A DNA stretch of 64,000 nucleotides from Thermocrinis jamiesonii (GCF_000702425.1 NZ_JNIE01000003.1:650-64649), one strand, 5' to 3'. Counted from the stretch's first letter, positions 1 through 8,110 are shown. The notes: a model not told the origin generated them from the letters alone. Made by a program: numbers and translations.

Positions 1-438
1 CCTAATCTACCGTGTGGAGTTGAAAGTGCTGTATATACGTCTCAAGCATAGAAATTTCTTTAGCTAGTTCCTAATCTACCGTGTGGAGTTGAAAGCAAAA
101 CTTGAATATGGATTTAGCATTTTTAGAACTTCATGTTCCTAATCTACCGTGTGGAGTTGAAAGACATGAGATTTCTCCGCTTTTAATTTCAACTTTCTCT
201 TGTTCCTAATCTACCGTGTGGAGTTGAAAGAATTCATAATTACCCGGATCTACAACTTTCAATTCGTTTTCAAGTTCCTAATCTACCGTGTGGAGTTGAA
301 AGCTATCTTCTCACCTTTGTAGTAAGAATATTCGTTCTTGAGGTTCCTAATCTACCGTGTGGAGTTGAAAGAGCTTGAAAGCATGTTAAGACAGTTAAAT
401 CGGTTAAATGTTCCTAATCTACCGTGTGGAGTTGAAAG
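1..438 (+). CRISPR. CRISPR array A, leader-distal part, 7 repeats and 6 spacers
   Basis: Seven copies of a 29-bp repeat beginning GTTCCTAATC and ending GGAGTTGAAAG lie at 1-26 (cut by the window edge), 67-95, 135-163, 202-230, 274-302, 343-371 and 410-438. All visible copies are identical. Spacers are 38-43 bp. The 3' GTTGAAAG looks like the 8-nt crRNA handle of type I-B/III systems, so transcription should run left to right and the leader should lie off the left edge. The repeat resembles, from memory, that of Aquifex aeolicus. The type I-B cas genes start 1.3 kb downstream. A single extra copy of the same repeat lies at 16617-16645. Confidence 0.98.
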
Positions 439-532
439 TCGCTATGTATATATTCAGTCAAAAATCAAAAAAGCAAGTGTCAGATTTTGTAAAAAGAGGG
501 GGTTTATATAAGTATGAAGGAGGTATTAAAGG
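439..532. other. spacer between array A and first small gene
   Basis: About 94 bp of AT-rich sequence without repeats. The only clear signal is a strong Shine-Dalgarno (AGGAGGT, 518-524) for the small gene at 533. No convincing -35/-10 pair with normal spacing was found, so the downstream genes may be read from the array transcript or from a promoter not recognised here. Confidence 0.5.
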
Positions 533-670
533 ATGTTAGAGTTTATCTCTGGAATCGCTGTGATGATTGCGATCTCTAAAGGTGAATTTTGGATTGGAGC
601 TGTTACGGGATTTGTGGGAACAGCAATACTCTATAAAATTGCAGATAAGGTAATTACAAGGGGGCGTTAA
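533..670 (+). CDS. small hydrophobic protein, 45 aa, unknown
   Basis: ATG at 533 is preceded by AGGAGGT at a spacing of 8 nt. The 45-residue product starts MLEFISGIAVMIAI and is largely hydrophobic with a basic end (DKVITRGR), consistent with one or two short membrane segments. The stop at 670 is 2 bp before the next small gene, whose product starts with a similar MLEF sequence, so the pair may be a duplication. No family is recognised. It heads the run of genes that leads directly into cas7, so co-transcription with the type I-B genes is likely, but a role in CRISPR is only inferred from position. Confidence 0.6.
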   Translation: MLEFISGIAVMIAISKGEFWIGAVTGFVGTAILYKIADKVITRGR

Positions 671-672
671 AA

Positions 673-843
673 ATGTTGGAATTCGTCGGAGGGATGGTTG
701 CAACTGCTTTAGTTACTAGGAGTGTATTTTATCTGGGGGTCGCTGTAGGAGTTTCCGCATTTGTGGTATTCTCTAAAGGGAAAACAGTCTATAAACTCAT
801 ATCTAAATCTAAAAGCAAAAACAAAAACAAAAGGGAGAGTTAA
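673..843 (+). CDS. small membrane protein with Lys-rich tail, 56 aa, unknown
   Basis: The ATG at 673 follows the previous stop by 2 bp, with a G-rich stretch (659-663) that can act as ribosome binding site. The product starts MLEFVGGMVAT, has a hydrophobic segment around residues 18-34, and ends in a repetitive Lys/Ser/Asn tail (residues 41-56). This resembles a short single-pass membrane protein with a cytoplasmic basic tail. The next gene starts 2 bp after the stop, so it belongs to the same tightly packed unit. No homologue is recognised. Confidence 0.6.
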   Translation: MLEFVGGMVATALVTRSVFYLGVAVGVSAFVVFSKGKTVYKLISKSKSKNKNKRES

Positions 844-845
844 AA

Positions 846-1205
846 ATGGCTTATGTTTTTGTCTATGGGACCCTTCGCAATGGTGAGGTAAGACACGGGG
901 TTTTACAAAACTGCGAATTTGTGGGACTGGCTTATGCAGAAGGTTACGATCTATACTTGATATCCAACTTTCCTGGTATGGTGCCCGGCTCTGGCAGAGT
1001 TGTGGGAGAGGTTTATCGGGTTTCGGAAGAGAAATTCCAAAGGTTAGACCAAATAGAAGGCGCGCCATACCTATACAGGAGGGAGCTTATAAAGGTCAAA
1101 CTGGCTAATGGAGAAGAGTTAGAAGCTTACACCTACATATACAATCATTCGGTTGATGGGCTTGAAAAAATCCCGTCGGGTGATTGGAAAAAATTTTGGA
1201 GGTAA
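846..1205 (+). CDS. gamma-glutamylcyclotransferase-like (GGCT/AIG2 fold) protein
   Basis: The 119-residue product begins MAYVFVYGTLRNG. The YGTLR motif is the signature of the GGCT/AIG2 superfamily, whose members cyclise gamma-glutamyl groups of amines or peptides to 5-oxoproline. The family's catalytic glutamate is present as E71 in LDQIEGAPYLYRR. Length fits the small bacterial YtfP/AIG2 type. The gene sits between two tiny membrane proteins and a second GGCT-like gene in the leader region of the type I-B operon. The substrate cannot be told from sequence; the catalytic residues suggest it is active. Confidence 0.85.
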   Translation: MAYVFVYGTLRNGEVRHGVLQNCEFVGLAYAEGYDLYLISNFPGMVPGSGRVVGEVYRVSEEKFQRLDQIEGAPYLYRRELIKVKLANGEELEAYTYIYNHSVDGLEKIPSGDWKKFWR

Positions 1206-1210
1206 CAAAA

Positions 1211-1690
1211 ATGGTTCTATACTTTGCCTACGGTTCAAACATGAATTTGAGACAGATGAGTACAAGATGTGGGAACAGTTGGAAGAGGGTGGGAGTAGGC
1301 TATGTGGAAGGTTACAGATTGGTGTTTGATGGAAACTCAAGCAGATGGGGCGGAGGAGTAGCAAACTTAGTGCAGGATTCCACAAGCAGAGTTTGGGGAG
1401 TGCTGTTTGAGTTGGAAAGCTTTGAGTGTTTGGACCCATACGAAGGATATCCAGGTGTTTATGACAGAAAAGAAGTGTCCGTAGTTGTGCCACAGCTTGG
1501 ACAAGAATTAAAGGCTGTAGCTTATATAAGACCAGAGCCAGATGAAATAAAAAAGCCCTCAGAAAGCTACTTGAACACTATCATTGAAGGAGCAAGGGAG
1601 AACGGTTTGCCCGAGGATTGGATAAAATTCCTTGAAAGCCATAGGCAAATGTCAGATTATGAGAAAGAGAACTGTTTTATAAGAAAATAA
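1211..1690 (+). CDS. gamma-glutamylcyclotransferase-like protein, second copy
   Basis: The 159-residue product begins MVLYFAYGSNMN, the YGSN form of the GGCT signature. The catalytic Glu is E78 in LDPYEGYPGVYDR. An earlier in-frame ATG at 1184 is rejected because GGAGGT at 1198-1203 sits 7 nt before the ATG at 1211 and the family N-terminus begins there. It is longer than its upstream neighbour and closer to the classical GGCT/ChaC-like form, so the two are not simple duplicates. The stop is only 13 bp before cas7, so a shared transcript with the Cas genes is likely. Confidence 0.85.
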   Translation: MVLYFAYGSNMNLRQMSTRCGNSWKRVGVGYVEGYRLVFDGNSSRWGGGVANLVQDSTSRVWGVLFELESFECLDPYEGYPGVYDRKEVSVVVPQLGQELKAVAYIRPEPDEIKKPSESYLNTIIEGARENGLPEDWIKFLESHRQMSDYEKENCFIRK

Positions 1691-1703
1691 GGAGGTGGGA
1701 AAA

Positions 1704-2711
1704 ATGGAAATGAAAGAAATGAAAGGAATACTAACGCTAACCATCATAACCCAAAGAGCGACAAGCCTAAACTACGGGGAAAACATAGGGAATGTGTCTA
1801 TCCTCAAAAAGCTTTCTTTGGGAGATAACTCTCAAATAACTTACGTGTCTGATAAGGCGCTCAAGTATGAAATGAGGAAAAAAGGTAAAGAAGAAAAAGG
1901 TTGGAAATTGTTAGACGAGAAGGTAAAAGAGGTAATAGAGAATAAAAGGGATAAAGGCAAACTTGATGTGGATAGTTTCGGGAAGGAATTAATAAAGAAT
2001 TACGAAGAATTTGACCTATTCGGTGGGCTTTTGACGAATCTTAAAGGGGCAGATGGTAAAAAATTAGAGCTGTCTTATGGAGACAGCGTAAAAAGAACTG
2101 CACCCGTAAAGGTCACCTATGCCTATTCCATCTCTAAGTTCCAAGGAGACATGGACTTTATGAACAACATAGATGCATACAACAGATATATAAAGCACAT
2201 AGAACAAAAAGACGCCCAGGTTATAACTCAATCCGAACAGCACAGCGCTCATTACTACTACACAATAGCAATAGATTTGGATAGAATAGGAGTGTGGGAA
2301 GGAGAAGACCAATCGGAGGATGTTGTCTCATCTGAAGAAAAGGCAAATAGAGTAAAGGCTCTTTTGGACATAGTAAGAACTCTCTCAAGGCAGATAAAGG
2401 GACGGTGGGAAAATCTGTCTCCCATCTTTGTAATAGGTGGCATTTACAAGATAAAAAATCCGTTCTTTATGGGATGCATAGGTGCAAAGGAAACTGAAGA
2501 CGGAAAGCTAATTTTGGATACCAGCAGACTTATTGACTGTATGAACTTGATCCCTGAGGGGGAAAGGGAAAATACCCTTTGTGGGATACTTTCGGGATAC
2601 TTCGCCAACGAGCAAGAAATAAGAGAAAATCTCCAATGCAAAAGCGTAGGAGAGGTCTTTGAGGAGCTAAAGAAGAGGGTGGAGGAAGTTTATGCAGTGT
2701 CTAAGGCTTAA
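1704..2711 (+). CDS. cas7: Cas7 (Cst2/DevR family), type I-B Cascade backbone
   Basis: The 335-residue protein opens with LTLTIITQRATSLNYGE, typical of the DevR/Cst2 branch of Cas7, which polymerises along the crRNA spacer in Cascade. A GTG at 1695 is possible but GGAGGTG (1691-1697) is placed for the ATG at 1704. The C-terminus overlaps the start of the cas5-cas8 gene by 20 bp, indicating translational coupling. In related type I-B loci the large subunit precedes cas7; here it follows, fused to cas5. The family call rests on the N-terminal pattern and gene order. Confidence 0.85.
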   Translation: MEMKEMKGILTLTIITQRATSLNYGENIGNVSILKKLSLGDNSQITYVSDKALKYEMRKKGKEEKGWKLLDEKVKEVIENKRDKGKLDVDSFGKELIKNYEEFDLFGGLLTNLKGADGKKLELSYGDSVKRTAPVKVTYAYSISKFQGDMDFMNNIDAYNRYIKHIEQKDAQVITQSEQHSAHYYYTIAIDLDRIGVWEGEDQSEDVVSSEEKANRVKALLDIVRTLSRQIKGRWENLSPIFVIGGIYKIKNPFFMGCIGAKETEDGKLILDTSRLIDCMNLIPEGERENTLCGILSGYFANEQEIRENLQCKSVGEVFEELKKRVEEVYAVSKA

Positions 2712-4875
2712 ACTTTACACTCCCACGGGGATTTTTAAAAATCCGCTTTCCATAAAAGGTATAGAGGTCTATCCTCTTCCTCCCTACTCCACCATAATAG
2801 GTCTGATTTACAAGGCAATGGGAAGGAGGTGGGAAGGAGAGTCCTTCCAAATCTCCCTTCACGGAGACTACGAGGCAATATATAGGGATTATGTGTGGTT
2901 TAGGAAGTATAACTTTAAAGATAAAGTTTTGGAGAAGCTTCCTCTACAAGTTCCAATTTTGCACAACCTAAGATTGCTAATACACATAAAAGCTGAAGAA
3001 AAGCTTTTGGAAGAAATGGAAAAAGCCATAAAAGAGCCAAAAGAACTTCTTTTTCTTTCAGGCGGAGAGTATCCAGTAAAGGTGGAAGAAGTAAAAATAG
3101 TCCAATGTGAAGAAAAGGAAATACCCGAAGAGGACGCTATAAAGTTAAAGCACAATGCTTACGTGCCAAAGAAGATATTGGAAAAGGCCAGTGTTGATAA
3201 AAAAGGCGTGCTTTTTAGCCTTTCTTACTTTTACAAAAACTCCCAAAAGCCAAAAACATACTCTTGGATTGATGTTTATTACTTCCAAAAGGGAACCCAA
3301 ATCTACGGCTCGTTGATTTTTGATGAAGATGGCTATCCTGTTTTTTTAACTGAATCAGTAGGGGAAGAGCTAAAAAGACCCGAAGGAGAAGAATACGTAA
3401 AATTCTACGCAGGAAATTGGCTTATGGCAAGTGCTTGCGTTGGAGTTTTGAAGGTTTTGGAAGTGCAAGGACAAAATGTAGAAAATTTAGTGGAAGAAAA
3501 AACTTTAAGGATCCCAAAGGATTTGTGGAAGAAGCTACCGGAAATTTACGCAGACTATCTTTTGAAGGATAAAGAGGTAATTAATAAAAAGCTTAAAGAG
3601 GCTTATGAGGAATATAAAAATAAAAAGCAAAAGCAAAATAACAAAAATATGTTTGACCCTTATAAAATTCTTATATCTCCAAAACTTAGAGATTTTCACA
3701 GCAACAGTCCATTTACTAATCCATCGGTAAAGCATATATCTATAAAGGATGAGGATATAGAAGGGTTCATAAAAGATATAAACCAAGTTTCAGAAAAAGT
3801 CAAAGAAGCCTTCTTGAAAGACTGTGAAAAACTCAAGAAAAAAACTATAGAAACCTCCCAAACTTGCTTTTTCTGTCACGAAAGACAAGCAAAAAACTTT
3901 GTAGATGCCACGAGCTTTACTCCATTATTTGCTAGCCCAGACACTGTTAGAAATTTCATATGGGACCCTATACCAATCTGTAAAGAATGTGAATTTTTGC
4001 TTTATTTTACGAGCGTTGGATTTTATAAGTCAAATGGAAAGTATCTTTTTGTTTATATTCCCGATGATCTTTTGGAAACCTACAGACTGAACCAGATTTT
4101 AAGCACGCAAGAGGAAATAGAGCAAGAAAAGCTTGGAAGAGCGTGGAGCGTAATAAAGCATGTCTTAGAATTAGAAAAACAAAAGAGTAGTTGGATTTTA
4201 GAAAACATCTATTTTGTGGAAATTGAAAAGGTAGGAGACGCTACCGCAAACATATACTCCTTTCACATAAGCCCAAATTTAGCAGAAGCCATCAGTCAGT
4301 TGATTGACAAATATCCTAAAAACCTCCAGCACATATTTTCTGACTTTCTTTTTTACATCTATACAGGGAAGTCTCTTTATGAGTTCTTATTCCTTCTGCT
4401 GTCAGGATTTATCAAAAAGAAAAGTTATAAAAATTTAAAGGTTGAAACCATTGAAAGTAGAATAGTGCAAGCGGGCAAGAATTTGAAGTATTTAAGTAGC
4501 AATTTGCTTTTCTTTATAAACTTTCAGGAGGTGCTAAACATGAACGAACAAAAAGACTATACTAATTGGGCTTTTCGGGCAGGGAAAGAGCTAAAAGCAC
4601 TTTACAAAAAGGACCCAAGCACACAGAAAAAGCTTGAACCACTTACCTACAGACTCCTTGAAGCAATAAGAAGAAAAGACAAAGACTACTTTATCCAAAA
4701 CCTAATAAGGGCATACCTTGAGGTGGAAAAGGAAATTCCCTATCTCTTTAAGGAAGCCCTAAATGACAAAAACTTCAATATGATAGCCTATGCCTTTTTG
4801 ATAGGGCTAAACTCAGAAGAAGAGAGAGGAAAAGAAGATGAAACTAACAAGGGAGAAACTTCAGAGTCTGCTTAA
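2692..4875 (+). CDS. Cas5-Cas8 fusion, type I-B Cascade crRNA-cap and large subunit
   Basis: One continuous frame of 727 residues. Residues 1 to about 225 read as Cas5: the RAMP opening LRLKLYTPTGIFKNP, the VYPLPPYSTIIGL segment, FLSGGEYPVKVEEV and the closing FDEDGYPVFL. From about 232 the sequence becomes Cas8/Cst1-like: KFYAGNWLMASACVGVLKVLE, then a zinc-binding pair C392-x2-C395 and C430-x2-C433. The last 111 residues are helical and can be made separately from an internal start at 4540. Cas5 caps the 5' handle of crRNA and Cas8 recognises PAM. These are normally separate genes. The end overlaps cas3 by 38 bp. Confidence 0.85.
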   Translation: MQCLRLKLYTPTGIFKNPLSIKGIEVYPLPPYSTIIGLIYKAMGRRWEGESFQISLHGDYEAIYRDYVWFRKYNFKDKVLEKLPLQVPILHNLRLLIHIKAEEKLLEEMEKAIKEPKELLFLSGGEYPVKVEEVKIVQCEEKEIPEEDAIKLKHNAYVPKKILEKASVDKKGVLFSLSYFYKNSQKPKTYSWIDVYYFQKGTQIYGSLIFDEDGYPVFLTESVGEELKRPEGEEYVKFYAGNWLMASACVGVLKVLEVQGQNVENLVEEKTLRIPKDLWKKLPEIYADYLLKDKEVINKKLKEAYEEYKNKKQKQNNKNMFDPYKILISPKLRDFHSNSPFTNPSVKHISIKDEDIEGFIKDINQVSEKVKEAFLKDCEKLKKKTIETSQTCFFCHERQAKNFVDATSFTPLFASPDTVRNFIWDPIPICKECEFLLYFTSVGFYKSNGKYLFVYIPDDLLETYRLNQILSTQEEIEQEKLGRAWSVIKHVLELEKQKSSWILENIYFVEIEKVGDATANIYSFHISPNLAEAISQLIDKYPKNLQHIFSDFLFYIYTGKSLYEFLFLLLSGFIKKKSYKNLKVETIESRIVQAGKNLKYLSSNLLFFINFQEVLNMNEQKDYTNWAFRAGKELKALYKKDPSTQKKLEPLTYRLLEAIRRKDKDYFIQNLIRAYLEVEKEIPYLFKEALNDKNFNMIAYAFLIGLNSEEERGKEDETNKGETSESA
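4540..4875 (+). CDS. predicted Cas11 small subunit from internal start in cas8
   Basis: Inside the fused cas5-cas8 frame, AGGAGGTG at 4526-4533 lies 6 nt before an in-frame ATG at 4540 (codon 617). Translation from there gives a 111-residue, charged, strongly helical protein (MNEQKDYTNWAFRAGKELK at its start) ending at the same stop. In several type I-B, I-C and I-D systems the small subunit Cas11 is known to be made this way, as an in-frame internal product of the large-subunit gene. Size, helical character and the quality of the ribosome binding site all fit. Production of the protein is inferred, not shown. Confidence 0.75.
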   Translation: MNEQKDYTNWAFRAGKELKALYKKDPSTQKKLEPLTYRLLEAIRRKDKDYFIQNLIRAYLEVEKEIPYLFKEALNDKNFNMIAYAFLIGLNSEEERGKEDETNKGETSESA

Positions 4876-7018
4876 AGAACGTTGGGCAAAGGATGACGGA
4901 ACAACAATAAGGGAGCATACAGACAAACTTTTGGAAAACTTAGAAAAACTCAAAGAATATTACAAAGAAGAAATAGAGGAGCTAATACCAAAAGAGCTTC
5001 CATGTGAGCTAAGGGATAGATTTTGGGATATCTTAGAGCTTGCCTGCGAGTATCACGATTATGGCAAGATTCACTGTATGTTTCAGAAAAAAGTTGAAAA
5101 CAAAAACATAGAGCTGATAAAAGGGCTTCCGGAGGTAAAGCACAATCTTCTTTCGCCCGCCTTTGTGAATGTAAAAGACGAACTGACCAAAAAAATTGTC
5201 AGACTTTTGGTTTTACATCACCATCCTGTGGAAAGAGTATCAACAGAAGGTGTGGAAAGGGTTTTAAAGGAAGAGTTTGGCTTTGAGAAAAGTCCCATAA
5301 GCTTTTTGCTAAAAAAGGGGGAAATGGATTACTTAAGGGACGATATTGCAAGGAAGTTTGGACTTCCTGAAAAAGAATTAATTAAATACTACCGCCTTTT
5401 GAAGGGCTTGCTTCTTCGTATAGACCACGCAAGCAGTTCAAAGCAAGCACAAGAAGTTGAAGAAAAGCCCCCGGACGACACACTAAGTTTTGTAGATGAG
5501 TTTTTCAAAGGAATGAACATCAATCTCAACGAAATGCAAGTATTTATAAAAGAGAACAGGGATAAAAACCTTGTGGTTATAGCTCCTACCGGATCGGGCA
5601 AAACGGAAGCAGGCTTTATATATCTTCAGAGGAAAGGCTTTTTTATGTTGCCATACAGAGTTTCCGCCAATAGCATTTACACAAGGGCAGAGAAAATTTT
5701 TGGAAATTGTGCAGGACTTTTGCACTCAAGTGCATTAAACTACGTGCTTGAAAGAGATGAACAAAACGAAGACATTAAAAACAACAAAGAAGATGCTGTC
5801 TTTTTGAACTACTTCCTTTCCCGCAACTTTGCTAAACCTATAATCGTCTGCACCCCCGACCAGCTTATGCACTTTGTCTTTAGATACAAGGGCTTTGAAA
5901 AGTATTATGCAACCGCTCTCTATTCAAGGCTTGTTATTGATGAGTTGCAATCTTATGATCCTATCACCTTAGCCTTTATAGTAAAAGCTTTGGAAGTGTT
6001 AGCTCAAAACGGCGGAAAGTTTTTAGTTATGACCGCCACTTTCCCTGAGTTCTTGAAAGAAAGGTTTGAAGGTATGGGGGTAGAGTTTAAAGAGTTTAGC
6101 TTACAGCAAAAGCCTTATCACAATGTTAAGATCATACAGGGCACCATAGACAGTGGTATAGAAGAGATAGTAAAGCTTTCCCAAGAAGCCAAAGTGCTTG
6201 TGGTAGTAAATACTGTCAGAAAGGCAATTGAGCTAAAAGGGAAAATCCCTAACGCTAAGCTTTTGCACAGCAGGTTTATACTAAGGGACAGAAAGAAAAA
6301 AGAAAATGAGATAAAAGAGTTCTTTGATGGTTGGGAAAATGGCGTATGGATTACCACTCAGCTTGCGGAAGTGTCTTTGGACCTTGATGCGGACTACCTT
6401 TTTACAGAGCTTTCCACTGCAGACAGTTTGATTCAACGCATGGGAAGATGCAACAGAAGAGGACAAAAACCAACGAAAGAACCAAACGTATTTGTATTCA
6501 CAAATAATTGTTCGGGGATAGGTTCGGTGTATTACAAAGATTTGCACGAAAAAACTCTGCACAATTTAAAAGATGGAGCTTGGGATTGGAAATTTAAGTG
6601 GGAGCTTATGGAAAAGGTCTATTCGGAAAACGCTTTGAGAAATACTAAGTATTTGGAGAACTTTAATAAAGCTTACCGCTATATAACAAACCTCTGGGAA
6701 GGAACGGATAGCCTTACAATAAGCAAGTCCCAAGCGAAGGAGCTTTTCAGAGACATAGATGCAGTGCAAGTAATTCCCAAAGAGTTTGAGGAAGAAGTAA
6801 AAGGGCTATTGCAAAAGTGGGAAGAGGCAAAAGGAAACTTAGCAGAAAGAGTAAAACTACTAAGCCAAATCCTTGAATATAGCTTTTCTCTTCCTGTGTG
6901 GTCTTTGAAAGAGTTGGAAAAGCAGAGAATTCACGATAGGCTAAATATCTACTACGTGGAAGGAAACTATAGCAAAGACACAGGCTTTGAGCTAATAAGC
7001 TCTGCAGATACAGAGTGA
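4838..7018 (+). CDS. cas3: Cas3 nuclease-helicase (HD plus SF2 helicase)
   Basis: The 726-residue protein carries an N-terminal HD nuclease domain (H27, H73-D74 in CEYHDYGKIH, a later HHH cluster) followed by SF2 helicase motifs: Walker A APTGSGKT at about 249-256, DELQ at 368-371, MTATFPE, and motif VI QRMGRCNRRG near 533-542. It degrades DNA recruited by Cascade. The start overlaps the cas5-cas8 end by 38 bp, with GAGAGAGG just upstream of the ATG. All key residues look intact, so the type I-B interference module appears functional. Confidence 0.95.
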   Translation: MKLTREKLQSLLKERWAKDDGTTIREHTDKLLENLEKLKEYYKEEIEELIPKELPCELRDRFWDILELACEYHDYGKIHCMFQKKVENKNIELIKGLPEVKHNLLSPAFVNVKDELTKKIVRLLVLHHHPVERVSTEGVERVLKEEFGFEKSPISFLLKKGEMDYLRDDIARKFGLPEKELIKYYRLLKGLLLRIDHASSSKQAQEVEEKPPDDTLSFVDEFFKGMNINLNEMQVFIKENRDKNLVVIAPTGSGKTEAGFIYLQRKGFFMLPYRVSANSIYTRAEKIFGNCAGLLHSSALNYVLERDEQNEDIKNNKEDAVFLNYFLSRNFAKPIIVCTPDQLMHFVFRYKGFEKYYATALYSRLVIDELQSYDPITLAFIVKALEVLAQNGGKFLVMTATFPEFLKERFEGMGVEFKEFSLQQKPYHNVKIIQGTIDSGIEEIVKLSQEAKVLVVVNTVRKAIELKGKIPNAKLLHSRFILRDRKKKENEIKEFFDGWENGVWITTQLAEVSLDLDADYLFTELSTADSLIQRMGRCNRRGQKPTKEPNVFVFTNNCSGIGSVYYKDLHEKTLHNLKDGAWDWKFKWELMEKVYSENALRNTKYLENFNKAYRYITNLWEGTDSLTISKSQAKELFRDIDAVQVIPKEFEEEVKGLLQKWEEAKGNLAERVKLLSQILEYSFSLPVWSLKELEKQRIHDRLNIYYVEGNYSKDTGFELISSADTE

Positions 7019-7047
7019 AATGTAAGATAACCCGTTATGATGATTAC

Positions 7048-7764
7048 ATGCGGTTTAGGGTGAGGCTTGTTAGGGCTACGGAAGATAGTTTGCCTATAAG
7101 TTTAGATTACAGGAGAAGGTTTATATCCCTTTTGAAGAAAATCTTTGGAGAAGAGTTTGAGGAGGAAAGGCCAAAGCCTTACACCTTTGCGGTGTATTTA
7201 GGAAAAAGTGCAAAGATTGAAGGGGAGCATATAAAAGATGTGGAGGCTATAAACTTTAGATTTTCCACAGGAGATTCTGAAACTGCCATATCCTTTTACA
7301 ACGGAACGCTGAGGCTTATTAAAGAGAACTACCTTCACGATATGAACCCAAAGATTGGAAGTGTGTATTTTAGGATTGTGGATGTGGATGTTGAAAAAGA
7401 AAATGAACCTACGGGCTTTTTTAAGACGCTGTCTCCTGTAGTGGTGGAAAGGGCGGTAAATTCTAAAAATCCCAAAGAAAAGTATGCTACACCAAAGGAC
7501 AGAGATTTTATGTGGTGGCTTTTGGAAAACACTCAAAGGCGCTATAGGTCCATAGTTGGAAAAGATTTAGAATTAAAAACCTTTGAGTTTGAGCCAATAA
7601 GCATAAAGGAAGAGTTTATAAAACACTACGGAGGATATATCAGAAGCTTTTTGGGAAGGTTCAGACTTTACACAGAAAGCAAGGAGCTTTTAAAGTTTGT
7701 TTATCAGTATGGCTTGGGTGTCAGAACAGGACAGGGCTTTGGCTATTTGGAATGTATGGTATAA
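7048..7764 (+). CDS. cas6: Cas6 crRNA endoribonuclease, type I-B copy
   Basis: The protein has the Cas6 RAMP opening MRFRVRLV and the C-terminal glycine-rich loop YGLGVRTGQGFGYLE that contacts repeat RNA. It cleaves the pre-crRNA at the base of the repeat. The ATG at 7048 is chosen because the family N-terminus starts there (238 aa). A GTG at 7015 overlapping the cas3 stop as GTGA would add 11 residues and give translational coupling; neither has a strong ribosome binding site. A second, divergent cas6 lies at 8714. Confidence 0.88.
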   Translation: MRFRVRLVRATEDSLPISLDYRRRFISLLKKIFGEEFEEERPKPYTFAVYLGKSAKIEGEHIKDVEAINFRFSTGDSETAISFYNGTLRLIKENYLHDMNPKIGSVYFRIVDVDVEKENEPTGFFKTLSPVVVERAVNSKNPKEKYATPKDRDFMWWLLENTQRRYRSIVGKDLELKTFEFEPISIKEEFIKHYGGYIRSFLGRFRLYTESKELLKFVYQYGLGVRTGQGFGYLECMV

Positions 7765-7846
7765 TTCTATTTAGTCCCTTTGGGGAAGCTTGAGGGTCCT
7801 TTTGAGACCCTTGCCAAATTGACAACTGAATAGGCTTTGGGATCTC
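7765..7846. other. intergenic after cas6 with weak hairpins
   Basis: This gap separates cas6 from the convergent RHH gene. It contains an imperfect hairpin AGGGTC (7793-7798) with GACCCT (7806-7811), but no U-run follows on either strand, so it is not a convincing intrinsic terminator. Confidence 0.4.
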
Positions 7847-8038
7847 CTAAGGGAGGTGCTCCTCTGCCTTTACAACTCCACCATATTTTTCTCTGTATTC
7901 TTCCAACTCCTTTAGCTTTTGAACTATTAGCTCTCCCATAGATACTTTCTTTTTTATGGCTTCTATGCGTAAAGCTTGATGAACTTCGGGTGGTAATAAA
8001 ATTGTTGTTCTTACCGCTTTCTTCCTCTTGCGTCTCAT
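7847..8038 (-). CDS. ribbon-helix-helix DNA-binding protein, 63 aa
   Basis: The product MRRKRKKAVRTTILLPPEV is a classic ribbon-helix-helix start: a basic tail, a beta strand with alternating TTILLP, then helices QALRIEAIKKK and SMGELIVQKLKEL. Such proteins are dimeric repressors, often antitoxins. The frame extends 25 codons upstream, but that part is encoded by the direct repeats of the likely operator, so the ATG at 8038 is preferred. No toxin gene is adjacent. It sits between cas6 and array B, transcribed against both, which makes a regulatory role at this locus possible. Confidence 0.75.
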   Translation of the reverse strand: MRRKRKKAVRTTILLPPEVHQALRIEAIKKKVSMGELIVQKLKELEEYREKYGGVVKAEEHLP

Positions 8039-8071
8039 AGCTTTTAAATTTATGCTTTTATGCAAAAACAT

Positions 8072-8110
8072 AAAGTCATAATTATGTAATTGCACAAAGT
8101 CATAATTATG
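8072..8110. promoter_or_regulatory. tandem palindromic operator upstream of RHH gene
   Basis: Two identical 15-bp direct repeats AAAGTCATAATTATG lie at 8072-8086 and 8096-8110, 24 bp apart start to start. Each contains the perfect 10-bp palindrome CATAATTATG. Tandem short palindromes just upstream of an RHH gene are the usual layout of an autorepressor operator. The assignment to the RHH protein is inferred from position. Confidence 0.65.

Noticed and set aside
439-532. Promoter for the small genes and cas operon
   Set aside because: AT-rich hexamers exist (TTGTAA, TATAAG) but their spacing is 14 bp, too short for a confident call.
7792-7812. Hairpin AGGGTC/GACCCT after cas6 as terminator
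   Set aside because: No U-run on either strand and a short stem.
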